Notes: generated by a model from the sequence alone, not told the origin. 52,039 nt of DNA from Chloroflexota bacterium (GCA_029556265.1 JAKQFH010000004.1:1-52039); one strand, 5' to 3'; positions 37,854-46,138 are shown, numbered from the stretch's first letter. Numbers and translations: made by a program.

Positions 37854-39005
37854 ATGAAATATCGTCCCTTTGGAAAACTGGATTGGCAAGCCTCCGCGCT
37901 CGGGTTCGGCTGCATGCGTTTGCCCACGCTCGGAGATGACAGCGGCGCGATTGATGAAACCCTGGCTGTGCCCATGCTCCACCGCGCGATAGACGCCGGC
38001 GTCAATTACATCGATACAGCCTGGGCTTATCACCGCGAACAGAGCGAAGTCTTCGTCGGCAAGGCGCTCTCAGGCGGCTACCGCGAAAGAGTCCATTTGG
38101 CGACCAAACTGCCCTCCTGGCTGATTACCACCCGCGCGGATATGGACCGCTTTTTGGATACCCAGTTGGAACGCCTCCAAACCGACCACCTCGATTTTTA
38201 TCTGCTGCACACCCTGAACGCCCGCTTCTGGCAAAACTATAAAGACCTGAATGTTTTTGACTGGGCAGAGCGGAAAATGGCGGAGGGCAAATTCCGATAC
38301 CTCGGTTTTTCCTTCCACGATACCTACGAGGTCTTCGAAGATATCTTGAACGGCTACGACAACTGGACTTTCTGTCAGATTCAGTACAACTACATGGATA
38401 TCAACTACCAGGCTGGTCAGAAAGGTTTGCACGCCGCGGCCGATAAAGGTCTGGCGGTGATTGTGATGGAGCCGCTGCGCGGCGGCAGGCTCGCCAAAAA
38501 TCCGCCGCCCCCCGCTGTCGCGCAGGTCTTCGCGCGCTCCAACAGAGACTGGACGCCCGCGAACTGGGCGCTGCAGTGGGTCTGGAACCAGCCCGAGGTC
38601 TCGCTTTTGCTTTCGGGGATGAGCACTATGGAGCAGGTCGAACAAAACCTGGTGAGCGCGGATAACTCCAACCCGGGCAGCCTCACGCGCGAAGACCTGG
38701 CAGTCATAGACCAGGCGCGCCAGGCCCGGGAGTCCCTCGCGCCGGTGCCTTGCACCCACTGTGAATACTGCCTGCCCTGCCCCAGCGGGGTAGCCATACC
38801 CTCCGTGTTTGAAATTTATAACACCGCGCTCATGTACGACGAACGCCAGCGGGGTCAAAATGCCTATAAAAATGACATCCCTGATGAAAACAAAGCCGAT
38901 TGCTGCGTGGAATGCGGCACCTGCGAAACGCTTTGCCCCCAGCATATTGAAATCATCGCATGGCTGAAGAAATCCCACGCCTACCTGACCCAAACCGGGG
39001 AGTAA
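37854..39005 (+). CDS. Aldo/keto reductase with C-terminal 4Fe-4S ferredoxin-like domain
   Basis: A 383-residue oxidoreductase. The AKR barrel has the catalytic tetrad Asp54, Tyr59, Lys85 and His119 (NYIDTAWAYH, ATKLP, YLLHT). A C-terminal domain carries CTHCEYCLPCP (300-310) and CCVECGTCETLCP (350-362), enough Cys for two iron-sulphur clusters. This architecture is common in anaerobes. The ATG 37854 has an AGAGG site 8 nt upstream; an in-frame start 6 codons earlier is weaker. Substrate is unknown. Its 3' end overlaps the next gene by 46 nt. Confidence 0.88.
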   Translation: MKYRPFGKLDWQASALGFGCMRLPTLGDDSGAIDETLAVPMLHRAIDAGVNYIDTAWAYHREQSEVFVGKALSGGYRERVHLATKLPSWLITTRADMDRFLDTQLERLQTDHLDFYLLHTLNARFWQNYKDLNVFDWAERKMAEGKFRYLGFSFHDTYEVFEDILNGYDNWTFCQIQYNYMDINYQAGQKGLHAAADKGLAVIVMEPLRGGRLAKNPPPPAVAQVFARSNRDWTPANWALQWVWNQPEVSLLLSGMSTMEQVEQNLVSADNSNPGSLTREDLAVIDQARQARESLAPVPCTHCEYCLPCPSGVAIPSVFEIYNTALMYDERQRGQNAYKNDIPDENKADCCVECGTCETLCPQHIEIIAWLKKSHAYLTQTGE

Positions 39006-39841
39006 CCGCCTCCGCGGGGGCTGCCCAAATCGCAAGCCAACCTTCCGGAACAGCCGGAAAAGAGCGCGTCTTGTTCGTGGTTTTTGCCTGCGCGGCTGCC
39101 CTCCTGGGCGCGGTTGTGTTTATTCTCGCGCCGGCCGGTTTTTGGTCAAAGCTCAGCGCCTTGGGCTATTCCGTCTGCCACCAAATCCCGGAGCGTTCGT
39201 TTTTTGTGCACACGCATCAATTTCCTCTCTGCGCGCGGTGTACGGGGATGTACCTCGGCGCACTGCTCAGTCTTGGCTGGCATTTCCTCCGCGGCAGGCG
39301 AAATCAATTTCCACCCTTGGCCTTGCTGCTCACGTTGAGCCTGATATTTCTGGCTTTCGCGCTGGACGGGTTAAATTCGCTCAGGCAAGTCTGGCTGCCT
39401 ACGCCCGCTCTCTATCACACCACGAATTTGATTCGGCTCATTACCGGTTTTGGCGCCGGGATTTGCATCGGCACGGTGCTCGGGACGGTTTTCAACCAGG
39501 CCGTCTGGTCCAACCCCCAACCAGGCGCCGCCCTGGATACGCTCCCGCGTTTGCTCGCCCTCTTGGGCGCGGCCGCGCTGCTGGGCTGGGCGGTTTATTC
39601 CGGACCGGATTGGCTCAAAGCGCCGCTGGCTGTGCTCTCCGGCGCGGCGGTGCCTGTGGTTCTCGCGTTTGCGTATACGGTGCTCCTGGTGATGCTGTTA
39701 GGGCGCGCCAACACGTATCAGAGCTGGCAGCAACTGCGCCTGCCCCTGTCGCTCGGCTTATGCGCCGCGCTGCTCCAAATCCTGATTATGTCGCTCCTGC
39801 GCCTGTGGCTGACGGGCAGTTGGGCGGCAATACCCCTCTGA
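38960..39841 (+). CDS. DUF2085 membrane protein
   Basis: A 293-residue integral membrane protein of DUF2085. The family signature CHQIPERSFFVHTHQFPLCA (73 onward) is followed by RCTGMYLG, a Cys/His set suggesting metal or redox chemistry at the membrane. Seven or so hydrophobic segments follow. The first 30 residues are hydrophilic, and their codons overlap the end of the aldo/keto reductase gene by 46 nt in another frame, so a start further in is possible. Function is not established. Confidence 0.75.
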   Translation: MAEEIPRLPDPNRGVTASAGAAQIASQPSGTAGKERVLFVVFACAAALLGAVVFILAPAGFWSKLSALGYSVCHQIPERSFFVHTHQFPLCARCTGMYLGALLSLGWHFLRGRRNQFPPLALLLTLSLIFLAFALDGLNSLRQVWLPTPALYHTTNLIRLITGFGAGICIGTVLGTVFNQAVWSNPQPGAALDTLPRLLALLGAAALLGWAVYSGPDWLKAPLAVLSGAAVPVVLAFAYTVLLVMLLGRANTYQSWQQLRLPLSLGLCAALLQILIMSLLRLWLTGSWAAIPL

Positions 39842-39865
39842 TTTTCTGATTCAACAGCCAACATG

Positions 39866-40015
39866 TGCAATGAAGGAATCCGTCCGTCAGCAACCCCGCT
39901 AACTACAGGTGAACGAATGGGTATTGGAGGCTGCCGGTGAGGCAAAGACGCGCTGTGTCAAAGAGATTGTCATGGGATGGCAAGCCCCTCTGATTATCTA
40001 CTGCAATAATGGTTC
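39866..40015 (+). ncRNA. Structured intergenic element, possibly a group II intron domain I relic or riboswitch-like RNA
   Basis: This non-coding stretch between the DUF2085 and DUF4126 genes has a composition unlike ordinary spacer. Conserved-looking blocks are CAGCAACCCCGCTAACTACA (39889-39908), GGTGAACGAA (39909-39918) and GGAGGCTGCCGGTGAGGC (39927-39944). The last contains a GCC-GGTGA-GGC mini-hairpin. The blocks resemble domain I of bacterial group II introns as I remember it, and weakly the cobalamin riboswitch core (CCCCGC-AACT, GGAG-CTGCC). No reverse transcriptase or downstream intron domains are present. Identity is unproven. Confidence 0.3.
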
Positions 40016-40029
40016 TGTGGGGCTATAAT
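40001..40029 (+). promoter_or_regulatory. Promoter of DUF4126-DUF4190 pair
   Basis: CTGCAA (40001-40006), 17-nt spacer, TATAAT (40024-40029), 41 nt before the DUF4126 ATG. The -10 box overlaps the 3' arm of an AGCCCC/GGGGCT inverted repeat (39983-39988 with 40019-40024). Confidence 0.55.
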
Positions 40030-40070
40030 ACCATTGAATATTAAGGCTCTAATTAAAACGAAGGAAAAAT

Positions 40071-40646
40071 ATGGGAACGGCAATTTCTGGTATTTTGGGA
40101 GCTTTCGGGCTCTCAGCGTCAGCTGGTCTGAACGCCTATATTCCATTGCTGATTGTGTCGTTGCTGGCAAAGTTTACGGACCTCATCAAGCTTTCCAGAC
40201 CGTGGGATGCGCTCACCAGTTGGTGGACAATTGGCGTGCTGGCAGTTCTGGTCTTGGTGGAAGCCGTAGCCGATAAAGTGCCCGCGGTCAATCACGTCAA
40301 CAACGCTATCCAAACTTTTATCCGTCCGACCGCTGGCGCGATAGTCTTTGCCGCCAGCGCCGGCTCCGTCACGGAAATCAGCCCGGTGCTCTCGCTCATT
40401 TGCGGCTTGTTAGTGGCCGGCACAGTGCACACGGTCAAATCCGCGGCGGTGCGCCCGCTCATCACGGCAACAACTGCTGGCACGGGTGGTCCTATCGTCA
40501 GCACAGTCGAGGACGTCGTCGCGGCGTTGATATCGGTGCTCTCAATCGTCCTGCCCATCCTGATGTTAATTGTGCTTGTTCTGCTCATCTGGGCATTGGT
40601 TTCGCTCATTCATAGTCTCAAAAAACCCACGCGGGAATATAATTAG
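40071..40646 (+). CDS. DUF4126 family membrane protein
   Basis: A 191-residue membrane protein. The N-terminal AFGLSASAGLNAYIPLLIVS and the repeat of short hydrophobic helices with RPTAGAIVFAAS and AAVRPLITATTAGTG are the pattern of DUF4126. An AAGGA site precedes the ATG. The C-terminal residues form a last hydrophobic segment and a basic tail. Function is unknown; it is cotranscribed with the DUF4190 gene 23 nt downstream. Confidence 0.8.
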   Translation: MGTAISGILGAFGLSASAGLNAYIPLLIVSLLAKFTDLIKLSRPWDALTSWWTIGVLAVLVLVEAVADKVPAVNHVNNAIQTFIRPTAGAIVFAASAGSVTEISPVLSLICGLLVAGTVHTVKSAAVRPLITATTAGTGGPIVSTVEDVVAALISVLSIVLPILMLIVLVLLIWALVSLIHSLKKPTREYN

Positions 40647-40669
40647 TTATCAAAAAGAAAGGATACATT

Positions 40670-41002
40670 ATGACTACACACACTCAGCTTCCCCAACCCA
40701 CCGCCACCTCTCCCTGGTCCGTTGTCAGTCTGATCAGTGGTATTTCCAGCTATTTCGTTCTTCCCTTTTTGGGAGGCATCATCGCGCTCATCACCGGCTA
40801 CGTTGCCAGACGGGATATTAATAACAGCGGCGGGGCGCTAAGCGGCAAAGGCATGGCAACCGCTGGTTTATGGCTCGGTTGGATTAATATTGCCCTGTTC
40901 GCGCTGGCGTCACTCCTGATCATCTTGCTGGTAATTGGCCTCCTCAGCGGCATGGTCAACTCCGGATCGTTTTCGGATTGGCTCCACAGCTTCGGCTATT
41001 AA
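40670..41002 (+). CDS. DUF4190 domain small membrane protein
   Basis: A 110-residue protein with a hydrophilic N-terminus, then two hydrophobic segments around SVVSLISGISSYFVLPFLGG and GLWLGWINIALFALASLLII. Between them is IALITGYVARRDI with a GKGMATAG turn. This is the DUF4190 layout. The AAAGGA site is 6 nt from the ATG. Its stop overlaps the stop region of the convergent DUF402 gene (40999-41002). Role unknown. Confidence 0.8.
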   Translation: MTTHTQLPQPTATSPWSVVSLISGISSYFVLPFLGGIIALITGYVARRDINNSGGALSGKGMATAGLWLGWINIALFALASLLIILLVIGLLSGMVNSGSFSDWLHSFGY

Positions 41003-41511
41003 TCCTGGTCAGGGTTTCGAAACGCCTCAAGTTCAGCCTTCCCAAACGGAAGGCTTTTCTCATTAAACAATCGGATTACTTCCCCCAGCGCCTGCCAGCA
41101 CCGCGCTCGCGTGCACTGGTCTAAACGCAGCTCTGCGAACTCGTCCTGGTCCAGAAGCTCCATACTCCCATCCGGGTATACCAACAAATCCAGCGCCAGG
41201 TCGCGCCAGCGGATTTCATCGCTCAGAAAATTCGCCGGCATGCAGATGTTGCAATACCAGGCCTTCACCCGGGGGCTGTCTTGCTCGTAAACTTGCAGCA
41301 GGTTGTACCAATCCTGTTCCGAGTACCATTCCAGGGCATGGTCGCCCCGGCAGAATTGCAGCCTGCCAACGGAAACACACGCGATGTTAAACACCCCCTC
41401 CACAAGCCGCGTTCCATTCTGTTCCCGTATCAGCCGGGCGGGATACGCGAAGACCGGTTCGCCCCGCGCGTCCAATTTTGAAATCCGCATCACGCGCGCG
41501 CTGGCAGTCAT
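40999..41511 (-). CDS. DUF402 / FomD-Ntdp-type phosphatase-like protein
   Basis: A 170-residue protein of the DUF402 family. The segment WYCNICMPANFLSDEIRWRD (85-104), then LALDLLVYPDGSMELLDQDE (105-124), matches the catalytic core, with metal-binding acids Asp104, Asp108, Asp121 and Asp123/Glu124. Characterised relatives hydrolyse nucleoside di- or triphosphates (Ntdp) or CDP and cytidylylated intermediates (FomD). Its ATG overlaps the thiQ stop by 4 nt, so it is the last gene of the thiamine operon. A diphosphate or phosphate ester of thiamine is an inferred, untested substrate. Confidence 0.75.
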   Translation of the reverse strand: MTASARVMRISKLDARGEPVFAYPARLIREQNGTRLVEGVFNIACVSVGRLQFCRGDHALEWYSEQDWYNLLQVYEQDSPRVKAWYCNICMPANFLSDEIRWRDLALDLLVYPDGSMELLDQDEFAELRLDQCTRARCWQALGEVIRLFNEKSLPFGKAELEAFRNPDQD

Positions 41512-42554
41512 TCGACCTCCAGGCAGCTCAGCTTATCGGAGGGGAACGCCACCTTCATCTCCGCGCCAACCTCCAGGGGCATCTCCGTCTGGATAAGCAG
41601 CGGATATTCGCCCGCGCGCAGCTCGGATTGGTAGTTCTCCCCCATGAACAGGCTGTCTTGCACGCGCGCCGGGAACTGATTTTCGCGCTCACTTTGTCCG
41701 GAGAGCACCTGCGCGTCTCGCGGGCGTAGCAAAAGCCGCACCTCCCTGCCAATTTCCCATTCCTGAAAACAAGCGTCAACCCGAAAGGTTCCCAGCGCTG
41801 TGTTCACGCGCAGGGGTGCCAACCCCGCAACCACCCCGGGAATCAGGTTGCCCAGCCCCAAAAAACCTGCCGCCCAGGCATTCACCGGTCGCTCAAAAAG
41901 CTCAGCGGCTGTGCCAGCCTGCGCGATTCGGCCTTTGCCCAAAAGCATCAGGGTGTCGGCGAGGCCAAACGCTTCTTCCCGGTCGTGGGTTACATAAATC
42001 GCGGTTTTGCGGCTGTCGTGCAATATGCGCCGCAGTTCCCCGATAAGCTGTTTGCGCAGGGCGTGGTCCAAAGCCCCCAGCGGCTCATCCAGCATCAAAA
42101 GGCGCGGGTCTGGCGCCAGCGCCCGGGCAAGCGCCACGCGCTGCTGTTCCCCTCCTGAAAGCTCGGTGACCGTCCTGTCCGCGAATCCTTCCATGCGCAC
42201 CATCGCCAGCGCGGAGCGCGAGCGCGCCCGCACCTCCGCACGGGGTAAACCCAACATGCGCAGTCCGAAGCCCACATTCTCTTGCACGCTGCGGTGTGGA
42301 AAGAGCGCGTAATCCTGAAACATTAACCCAAAGCCGCGTTTATGCGCCGGCATACGGCTGATTTCCTCCCCGTCCCACCAAAGCGTCCCGCTTTCCGCCT
42401 CTTCCAGCCCCGCGATGACGCGCAGGAGCGTGCTCTTGCCGCTGCCGGATTCCCCCAGCAGGCAGACGGTCTCACCTTCCCGGACAGAAAAAGAAATGCC
42501 TTCCAGAAGGGGTTTTCCTTCATAGCTTTTGGTGATATCCCTGATTTCCAACAT
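41508..42554 (-). CDS. thiQ: Thiamine ABC transporter ATP-binding protein
   Basis: A 348-residue ABC ATPase. Walker A GESGSGKST (34-42), signature LSGGEQQRV (132-140) and Walker B RLLMLDEP (151-158) are intact. A C-terminal TOBE-type regulatory domain (about 235-348) is present, so it is longer than E. coli ThiQ and resembles FbpC/PotA-type importers. Placement behind ThiB and ThiP under a TPP riboswitch supports thiamine uptake. Starts one base inside the thiP stop (TGATG). Confidence 0.85.
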   Translation of the reverse strand: MLEIRDITKSYEGKPLLEGISFSVREGETVCLLGESGSGKSTLLRVIAGLEEAESGTLWWDGEEISRMPAHKRGFGLMFQDYALFPHRSVQENVGFGLRMLGLPRAEVRARSRSALAMVRMEGFADRTVTELSGGEQQRVALARALAPDPRLLMLDEPLGALDHALRKQLIGELRRILHDSRKTAIYVTHDREEAFGLADTLMLLGKGRIAQAGTAAELFERPVNAWAAGFLGLGNLIPGVVAGLAPLRVNTALGTFRVDACFQEWEIGREVRLLLRPRDAQVLSGQSERENQFPARVQDSLFMGENYQSELRAGEYPLLIQTEMPLEVGAEMKVAFPSDKLSCLEVE

Positions 42555-44251
42555 CAGAACAGTTCCTCTCCGGGCAGGCGCGCTTTTTCAATGATCAGGC
42601 TGCCGAACGCGCATACCAGCAGCAAGATCGTGGACATCGCCAGCGCCTGGCCGTAATTCAAAGCTCCCGGTTGGGAGATATATCGATAAATCGCGACGGG
42701 GATAGTCGGATTGCTGCCGGTGCTCAAAAAGCTGGAAGCGCCAAATTCTCCGAGCGAGATGGTGAAAGCAAACACCATGCTTACCAGCAGCGGGCGCAGC
42801 AGCAAAGGCAGGTCCACTTCCCGAAACACGCGCGCCCACCCAGCCCCCAATGTGCCGGCCGCCTGACGCAAAGAATCGGGAATTCCTCTTAGTGCTGGCA
42901 GCAGCGTGCGCACCACCAGGGGCAGCGCCACCAGCGCGTGCGCGAACGGAATCAGCAGCGAAAAGCTGAGCGCGTCCCACGGCGGGCGGCGGAACACAAT
43001 CACAAAGCCCAGCCCGAGCGTCACCGCGCTGGCGCCCAAAGGGAGGATAAAGAGCGGCTCCAACCAGCGGCTGAGGCGCCCGGAGCAGCGGAGAGCATAG
43101 CTCGTCAGCAAACCCAACAGGTTGGCTATCAGCATGGTTGCGCCGGCATACAGCAGCGAGTTGCGTACCGCGGCAGCTGGCGGCACGTAAAATAGGGAAC
43201 CACTTGGATTGTGAAACAGTTCCCGGTAATAGCGCAAAGTGAAACCTGTCTGCGCCTCGCCGCGCGCGCCGCGCTCTGCTTCAAGGCTCACCACGCTGCG
43301 GGAAACAAGGCTGAGCAGCGGCAGCAGCGTCAGCGCGGCCAAAACAAGGACAACCACCAGCGTAAAAGCCTTTTCCGCGCGTGTCTTAGGTCGGCGCAGA
43401 TTGGCTCTTTCGGCGCTCAGGGCAGACTTCCCATAGCGCGGTTGGCTGAGGCGGCTGTGCAGCCAGGCGACCAGCAGCGTGAAAACCAGCTGCACGAGCG
43501 AAAGTAAACCCGCCAACGGCAGGTTGAACAGGTACAGCGCCTGGGTATAGATTTCCACTTCTAACGTGGCGAAGCGCGGGCCGCCCAGCATGAGCACCAC
43601 CCCAAAACTGGTGAAATCGAACAAAAACACCAGCAGGCTCGCGCCGCCAATAGCCGGCAGAAGCAAGGGCAGGGTCACTTCCCAGAAGACGCGCCAACTG
43701 TTCGCCCCAAGTATCTGGGCGGCCTGGGTCAGTTTTCGGTCCAATCGGCTCCAGGCGCCGCCCACGATGCGGATGATTACAGAGCTGTTATAAAACACAT
43801 GCGCCAGCAGAATCGCGGGCAGGCTGTCCAGCATGCGTACGGGCGGTTCGGTTAACTTAAACAGCGCCATCAGCCCCAGGTTCAGCCAACCGCGCGGTCC
43901 AAGCAGCGTGTTGAAACACACCGCCGTCACCACCGTCGGGAGGATGAAAGGCAGCAGCGCGGTCAGGCGTAATAATTTGCGGCCGGCAAACTCAAAATGA
44001 GAGAAAAGATACGCCGCGGGCAAGCCCACCAAAAGCGTGAGCAAAACGGAAAGCAGTGCCTGCCACAGCGTAAAGGCAAACGTGTTCGCGGTCAAGCCGA
44101 GCGCGGCGCTCTGCTCCGGTCCCGCCAATGGCTTGGAGAACGCCAGGCGCAGGATGGCTGCCAGGGGCTGGTAGAAAAACACCAGCAAAAATGCCGCGGG
44201 CAGCAGCCAGAGCAAAATTTTCCACCAGAGTGTGCCGCGTTTGGCGTCCAT
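42554..44251 (-). CDS. thiP: Thiamine ABC transporter permease, fused double-domain
   Basis: A 565-residue permease with two fused halves, like E. coli ThiP. Each has an EAA loop: QAAQILGANSWRVFWEVTLP in the N-terminal half and QAAGTLGAGWARVFREVDLP in the C-terminal half. About twelve hydrophobic segments. It begins 5 nt after the thiB stop and overlaps thiQ by a base. The substrate is inferred from ThiB and the riboswitch; by sequence alone iron or sulphate permeases are similar. Confidence 0.85.
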   Translation of the reverse strand: MDAKRGTLWWKILLWLLPAAFLLVFFYQPLAAILRLAFSKPLAGPEQSAALGLTANTFAFTLWQALLSVLLTLLVGLPAAYLFSHFEFAGRKLLRLTALLPFILPTVVTAVCFNTLLGPRGWLNLGLMALFKLTEPPVRMLDSLPAILLAHVFYNSSVIIRIVGGAWSRLDRKLTQAAQILGANSWRVFWEVTLPLLLPAIGGASLLVFLFDFTSFGVVLMLGGPRFATLEVEIYTQALYLFNLPLAGLLSLVQLVFTLLVAWLHSRLSQPRYGKSALSAERANLRRPKTRAEKAFTLVVVLVLAALTLLPLLSLVSRSVVSLEAERGARGEAQTGFTLRYYRELFHNPSGSLFYVPPAAAVRNSLLYAGATMLIANLLGLLTSYALRCSGRLSRWLEPLFILPLGASAVTLGLGFVIVFRRPPWDALSFSLLIPFAHALVALPLVVRTLLPALRGIPDSLRQAAGTLGAGWARVFREVDLPLLLRPLLVSMVFAFTISLGEFGASSFLSTGSNPTIPVAIYRYISQPGALNYGQALAMSTILLLVCAFGSLIIEKARLPGEELF

Positions 44252-44256
44252 TCAGC

Positions 44257-45330
44257 TCATTTTAGCATCAGGTCGGTCCAGGCGCGCAGCCAGGTATCGC
44301 GCTGCCCGGCAATGAGCCTCGGGTCGAGGCTGGCTGGCACGGCAGGTATCGCGCTCGCGCGCGCGAAGTCCTGGGGCAGTGCCGCGCCCGGCAGCACCGG
44401 GAAGACGAACATCTGCAGCGGCATATCCTCCTGAAAGGGTTTACTCAACAGGAGGTCGATAAATTTTTCCGCCAGCGCGCGCCTGGGAGTGCCTTTTAGA
44501 ATGCCGGCAAACTCAATCTGGCGCCAGCAAGTCCCGTCCGCCGTAATCGCGCCGGTAGGCGATTCCTCGAGCGGCGTTTCGGCGTAAATCAGTTCCGCCG
44601 CCGGGCTGGAGGCGTACGAGACAACCATCGGCTGACTTCCCCGCCCGGATGAGCCCGAGAAGTTGGTATAGTAGGCGGTTTCCCAATCCGAAACAATGAC
44701 CACATCGTTATCTTTCAGCGCCTGCCACCAGCACTGCCAGCCGTCCTCACCAAAGGCAGCCACGCTCGCCAAAAAAAAGGACAGCCCGGGCGAGGAGGTG
44801 GCCGGATTTTCGACCACAAGCAGGCCTTTGTAGATGGGCTTGGTCAGGTCTGCCAAAGATTGCGGCAGCGGCAGAGGTTTCTCCGCGAACCAGGCTTTAT
44901 CGTAGTTGAGGCACACATCGCCGTAATCCACCGGCAAGGCGCGTTTCAGTGGGTCCAATTGAAAGCTGGCAGGGATTTCTGCCAAAGCGGGGGCGTCGTA
45001 GGCTTCGAACAGGTCGTTTTCCAGCGCGCGGGAGAGGAAGGTGTTGTCCAGCCCGAAAAACACATCCGCTTCCGGCGTGCCAGACAGACTGGTCAGAATC
45101 AGCCGGTTCAATGCCGCTCCGGCATCCCCACCCTTGACGAAATTGACCTTAACTTTGTTTTCAGCTTCAAACCGCGCGATTACGTCCGCGCTGACCGCGA
45201 AAGAGTCGTGTGTCATCACCGTCAGCTGGCTGGCTTCAGCGCCAGGGGTTTGTCCGCCGGGTATCTGCGCCGTGCAGGCGTTAAGGAAAACCGCCAGGAG
45301 AATTCCAGCCAGAATTGCCTTTATTTTCAT
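44257..45330 (-). CDS. thiB: Thiamine-binding lipoprotein, ABC transporter substrate-binding
   Basis: The TbpA/ThiB-type solute receptor, 357 residues from ATG 45330, which overlaps the thiN stop by 4 nt. A signal peptide ends in LNAC with lipidated Cys19. The mature part has LTVMTHDSFAVSADVIARFE and GTPEADVFFGLDNTFLSRAL, both hallmarks of thiamine receptors, and VDYGDVCLNYDKAWF. It hands thiamine or its phosphates to ThiPQ. A longer open frame upstream is inside thiN and is not used. Confidence 0.88.
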   Translation of the reverse strand: MKIKAILAGILLAVFLNACTAQIPGGQTPGAEASQLTVMTHDSFAVSADVIARFEAENKVKVNFVKGGDAGAALNRLILTSLSGTPEADVFFGLDNTFLSRALENDLFEAYDAPALAEIPASFQLDPLKRALPVDYGDVCLNYDKAWFAEKPLPLPQSLADLTKPIYKGLLVVENPATSSPGLSFFLASVAAFGEDGWQCWWQALKDNDVVIVSDWETAYYTNFSGSSGRGSQPMVVSYASSPAAELIYAETPLEESPTGAITADGTCWRQIEFAGILKGTPRRALAEKFIDLLLSKPFQEDMPLQMFVFPVLPGAALPQDFARASAIPAVPASLDPRLIAGQRDTWLRAWTDLMLK

Positions 45331-45995
45331 GCCGCCTCCTCTTCTGTAGATATATTCACCCGGCGGCGAACCACCAGCAGCGCGCCGCGGGTGTGAGATA
45401 CGCCAAATTCTTCCGCCGTGCACAGGTTGCTCACCCCGCGGGTTTGCCAGGGCAGCAGGCTTTCGCCTTTTAGCGGATAAAGCAAACCTTCTGTCCAAAT
45501 GTCGTCCACCGGTCCGTTCCAGGGCAGGAGCGAAACAACATCGCCCGGCTGGCAGGCTGCCCGGAATGCCGCGCCAGCCAGGAACACTTCCGTCTCTCCA
45601 TCCTCAAAACGCAGCGCGGTGCCTTGCAGGTCGGGTCGGGAAAGCAGCGCCAGGCTGCCCAAAGTATGGTCCAACCTGCCGCCCAAACCAAAGGCTATTA
45701 CAATCGCGCGGTATCCTCGCGCGAGGGCTTCGTTCAGCGCCAATTCGAGATCGGTCTGGTCTTTTTGTCTGGGGAAGCGCGAAATTTCCACCCCTTGCAA
45801 GCGGCATTCTTCCAATTCCGCCGCGGAGATCGAGTCAAAATCCCCCACGAGCAGGTGCGGGGTCAATCCAAGCCCGCGCAGGTGGCGCAGCCCGCCGTCC
45901 GCGGCGATAAGAAAATCGTCGGGCATCAAACGCAGCTTGCGCGGGCTGCGTGCTTCTCCGTTGGAAAAGATTACCGCTCTCTTTTGCGCGACCAT
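45327..45995 (-). CDS. thiN: Thiamine pyrophosphokinase
   Basis: Makes thiamine diphosphate from thiamine and ATP. From ATG 45995 it is 222 residues. LIAADGGLRHL (29-39), VGDFDSI (50-56), QKDQTDLEL (77-85) and GLGGRLDHTLGSL (103-115) are the catalytic and ATP-binding motifs. A GTG at 46004 is also in frame. An AAGGG ribosome-binding site 8 nt from the ATG lies in the 3' arm of the riboswitch terminator, so folding would hide it as well as stop transcription. Confidence 0.92.
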   Translation of the reverse strand: MVAQKRAVIFSNGEARSPRKLRLMPDDFLIAADGGLRHLRGLGLTPHLLVGDFDSISAAELEECRLQGVEISRFPRQKDQTDLELALNEALARGYRAIVIAFGLGGRLDHTLGSLALLSRPDLQGTALRFEDGETEVFLAGAAFRAACQPGDVVSLLPWNGPVDDIWTEGLLYPLKGESLLPWQTRGVSNLCTAEEFGVSHTRGALLVVRRRVNISTEEEAA

Positions 45996-46024
45996 AAAAA
46001 ACACCCTTCTGCCTTGAGAGGGTG
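45996..46024 (-). terminator. Riboswitch expression platform: terminator overlapping the thiN ribosome-binding site
   Basis: On the minus strand CACCCT and AGGGTG pair (46019-46024 with 46002-46007) around an 11-nt loop, followed by U6 (45996-46001) and then the thiN ATG. The 3' arm holds AAGGG, the only ribosome-binding site for thiN. Confidence 0.75.
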
Positions 46025-46036
46025 CTCACAGCGCTT

Positions 46037-46126
46037 GCAATCCCTCCGCCGGCATTATCCGGATCAGGTTCTGCGGGTCAGAAGCTCACTGCTTCCCTCT
46101 CAGCCTGAAAAACAGGCTCCCCGTGT
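46037..46126 (-). ncRNA. TPP riboswitch (THI element)
   Basis: Read on the minus strand it has GGGGAGCC, CAGGCTGAGAGG, GACCCGCAGAACCTGATCCG and GATAATGCCGGCGGAGGG, in the order and spacing of the TPP aptamer. The CUGAGA and ACCUGAUC pyrophosphate and pyrimidine pockets are intact. It precedes a terminator and the thiN-thiB-thiP-thiQ-DUF402 genes. Bound TPP should repress them. Confidence 0.95.
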
Positions 46127-46138
46127 GCTGATATCTAC

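Noticed and set aside
38070-39035. A 321-codon minus-strand open frame
   Set aside because: Antisense shadow of the aldo/keto reductase gene, which has intact catalytic motifs.
39842-40030. Firm annotation as a cobalamin riboswitch
   Set aside because: Only partial core similarity; the P4 region and the order of conserved blocks do not fit, and the downstream genes have no known link to cobalamin.
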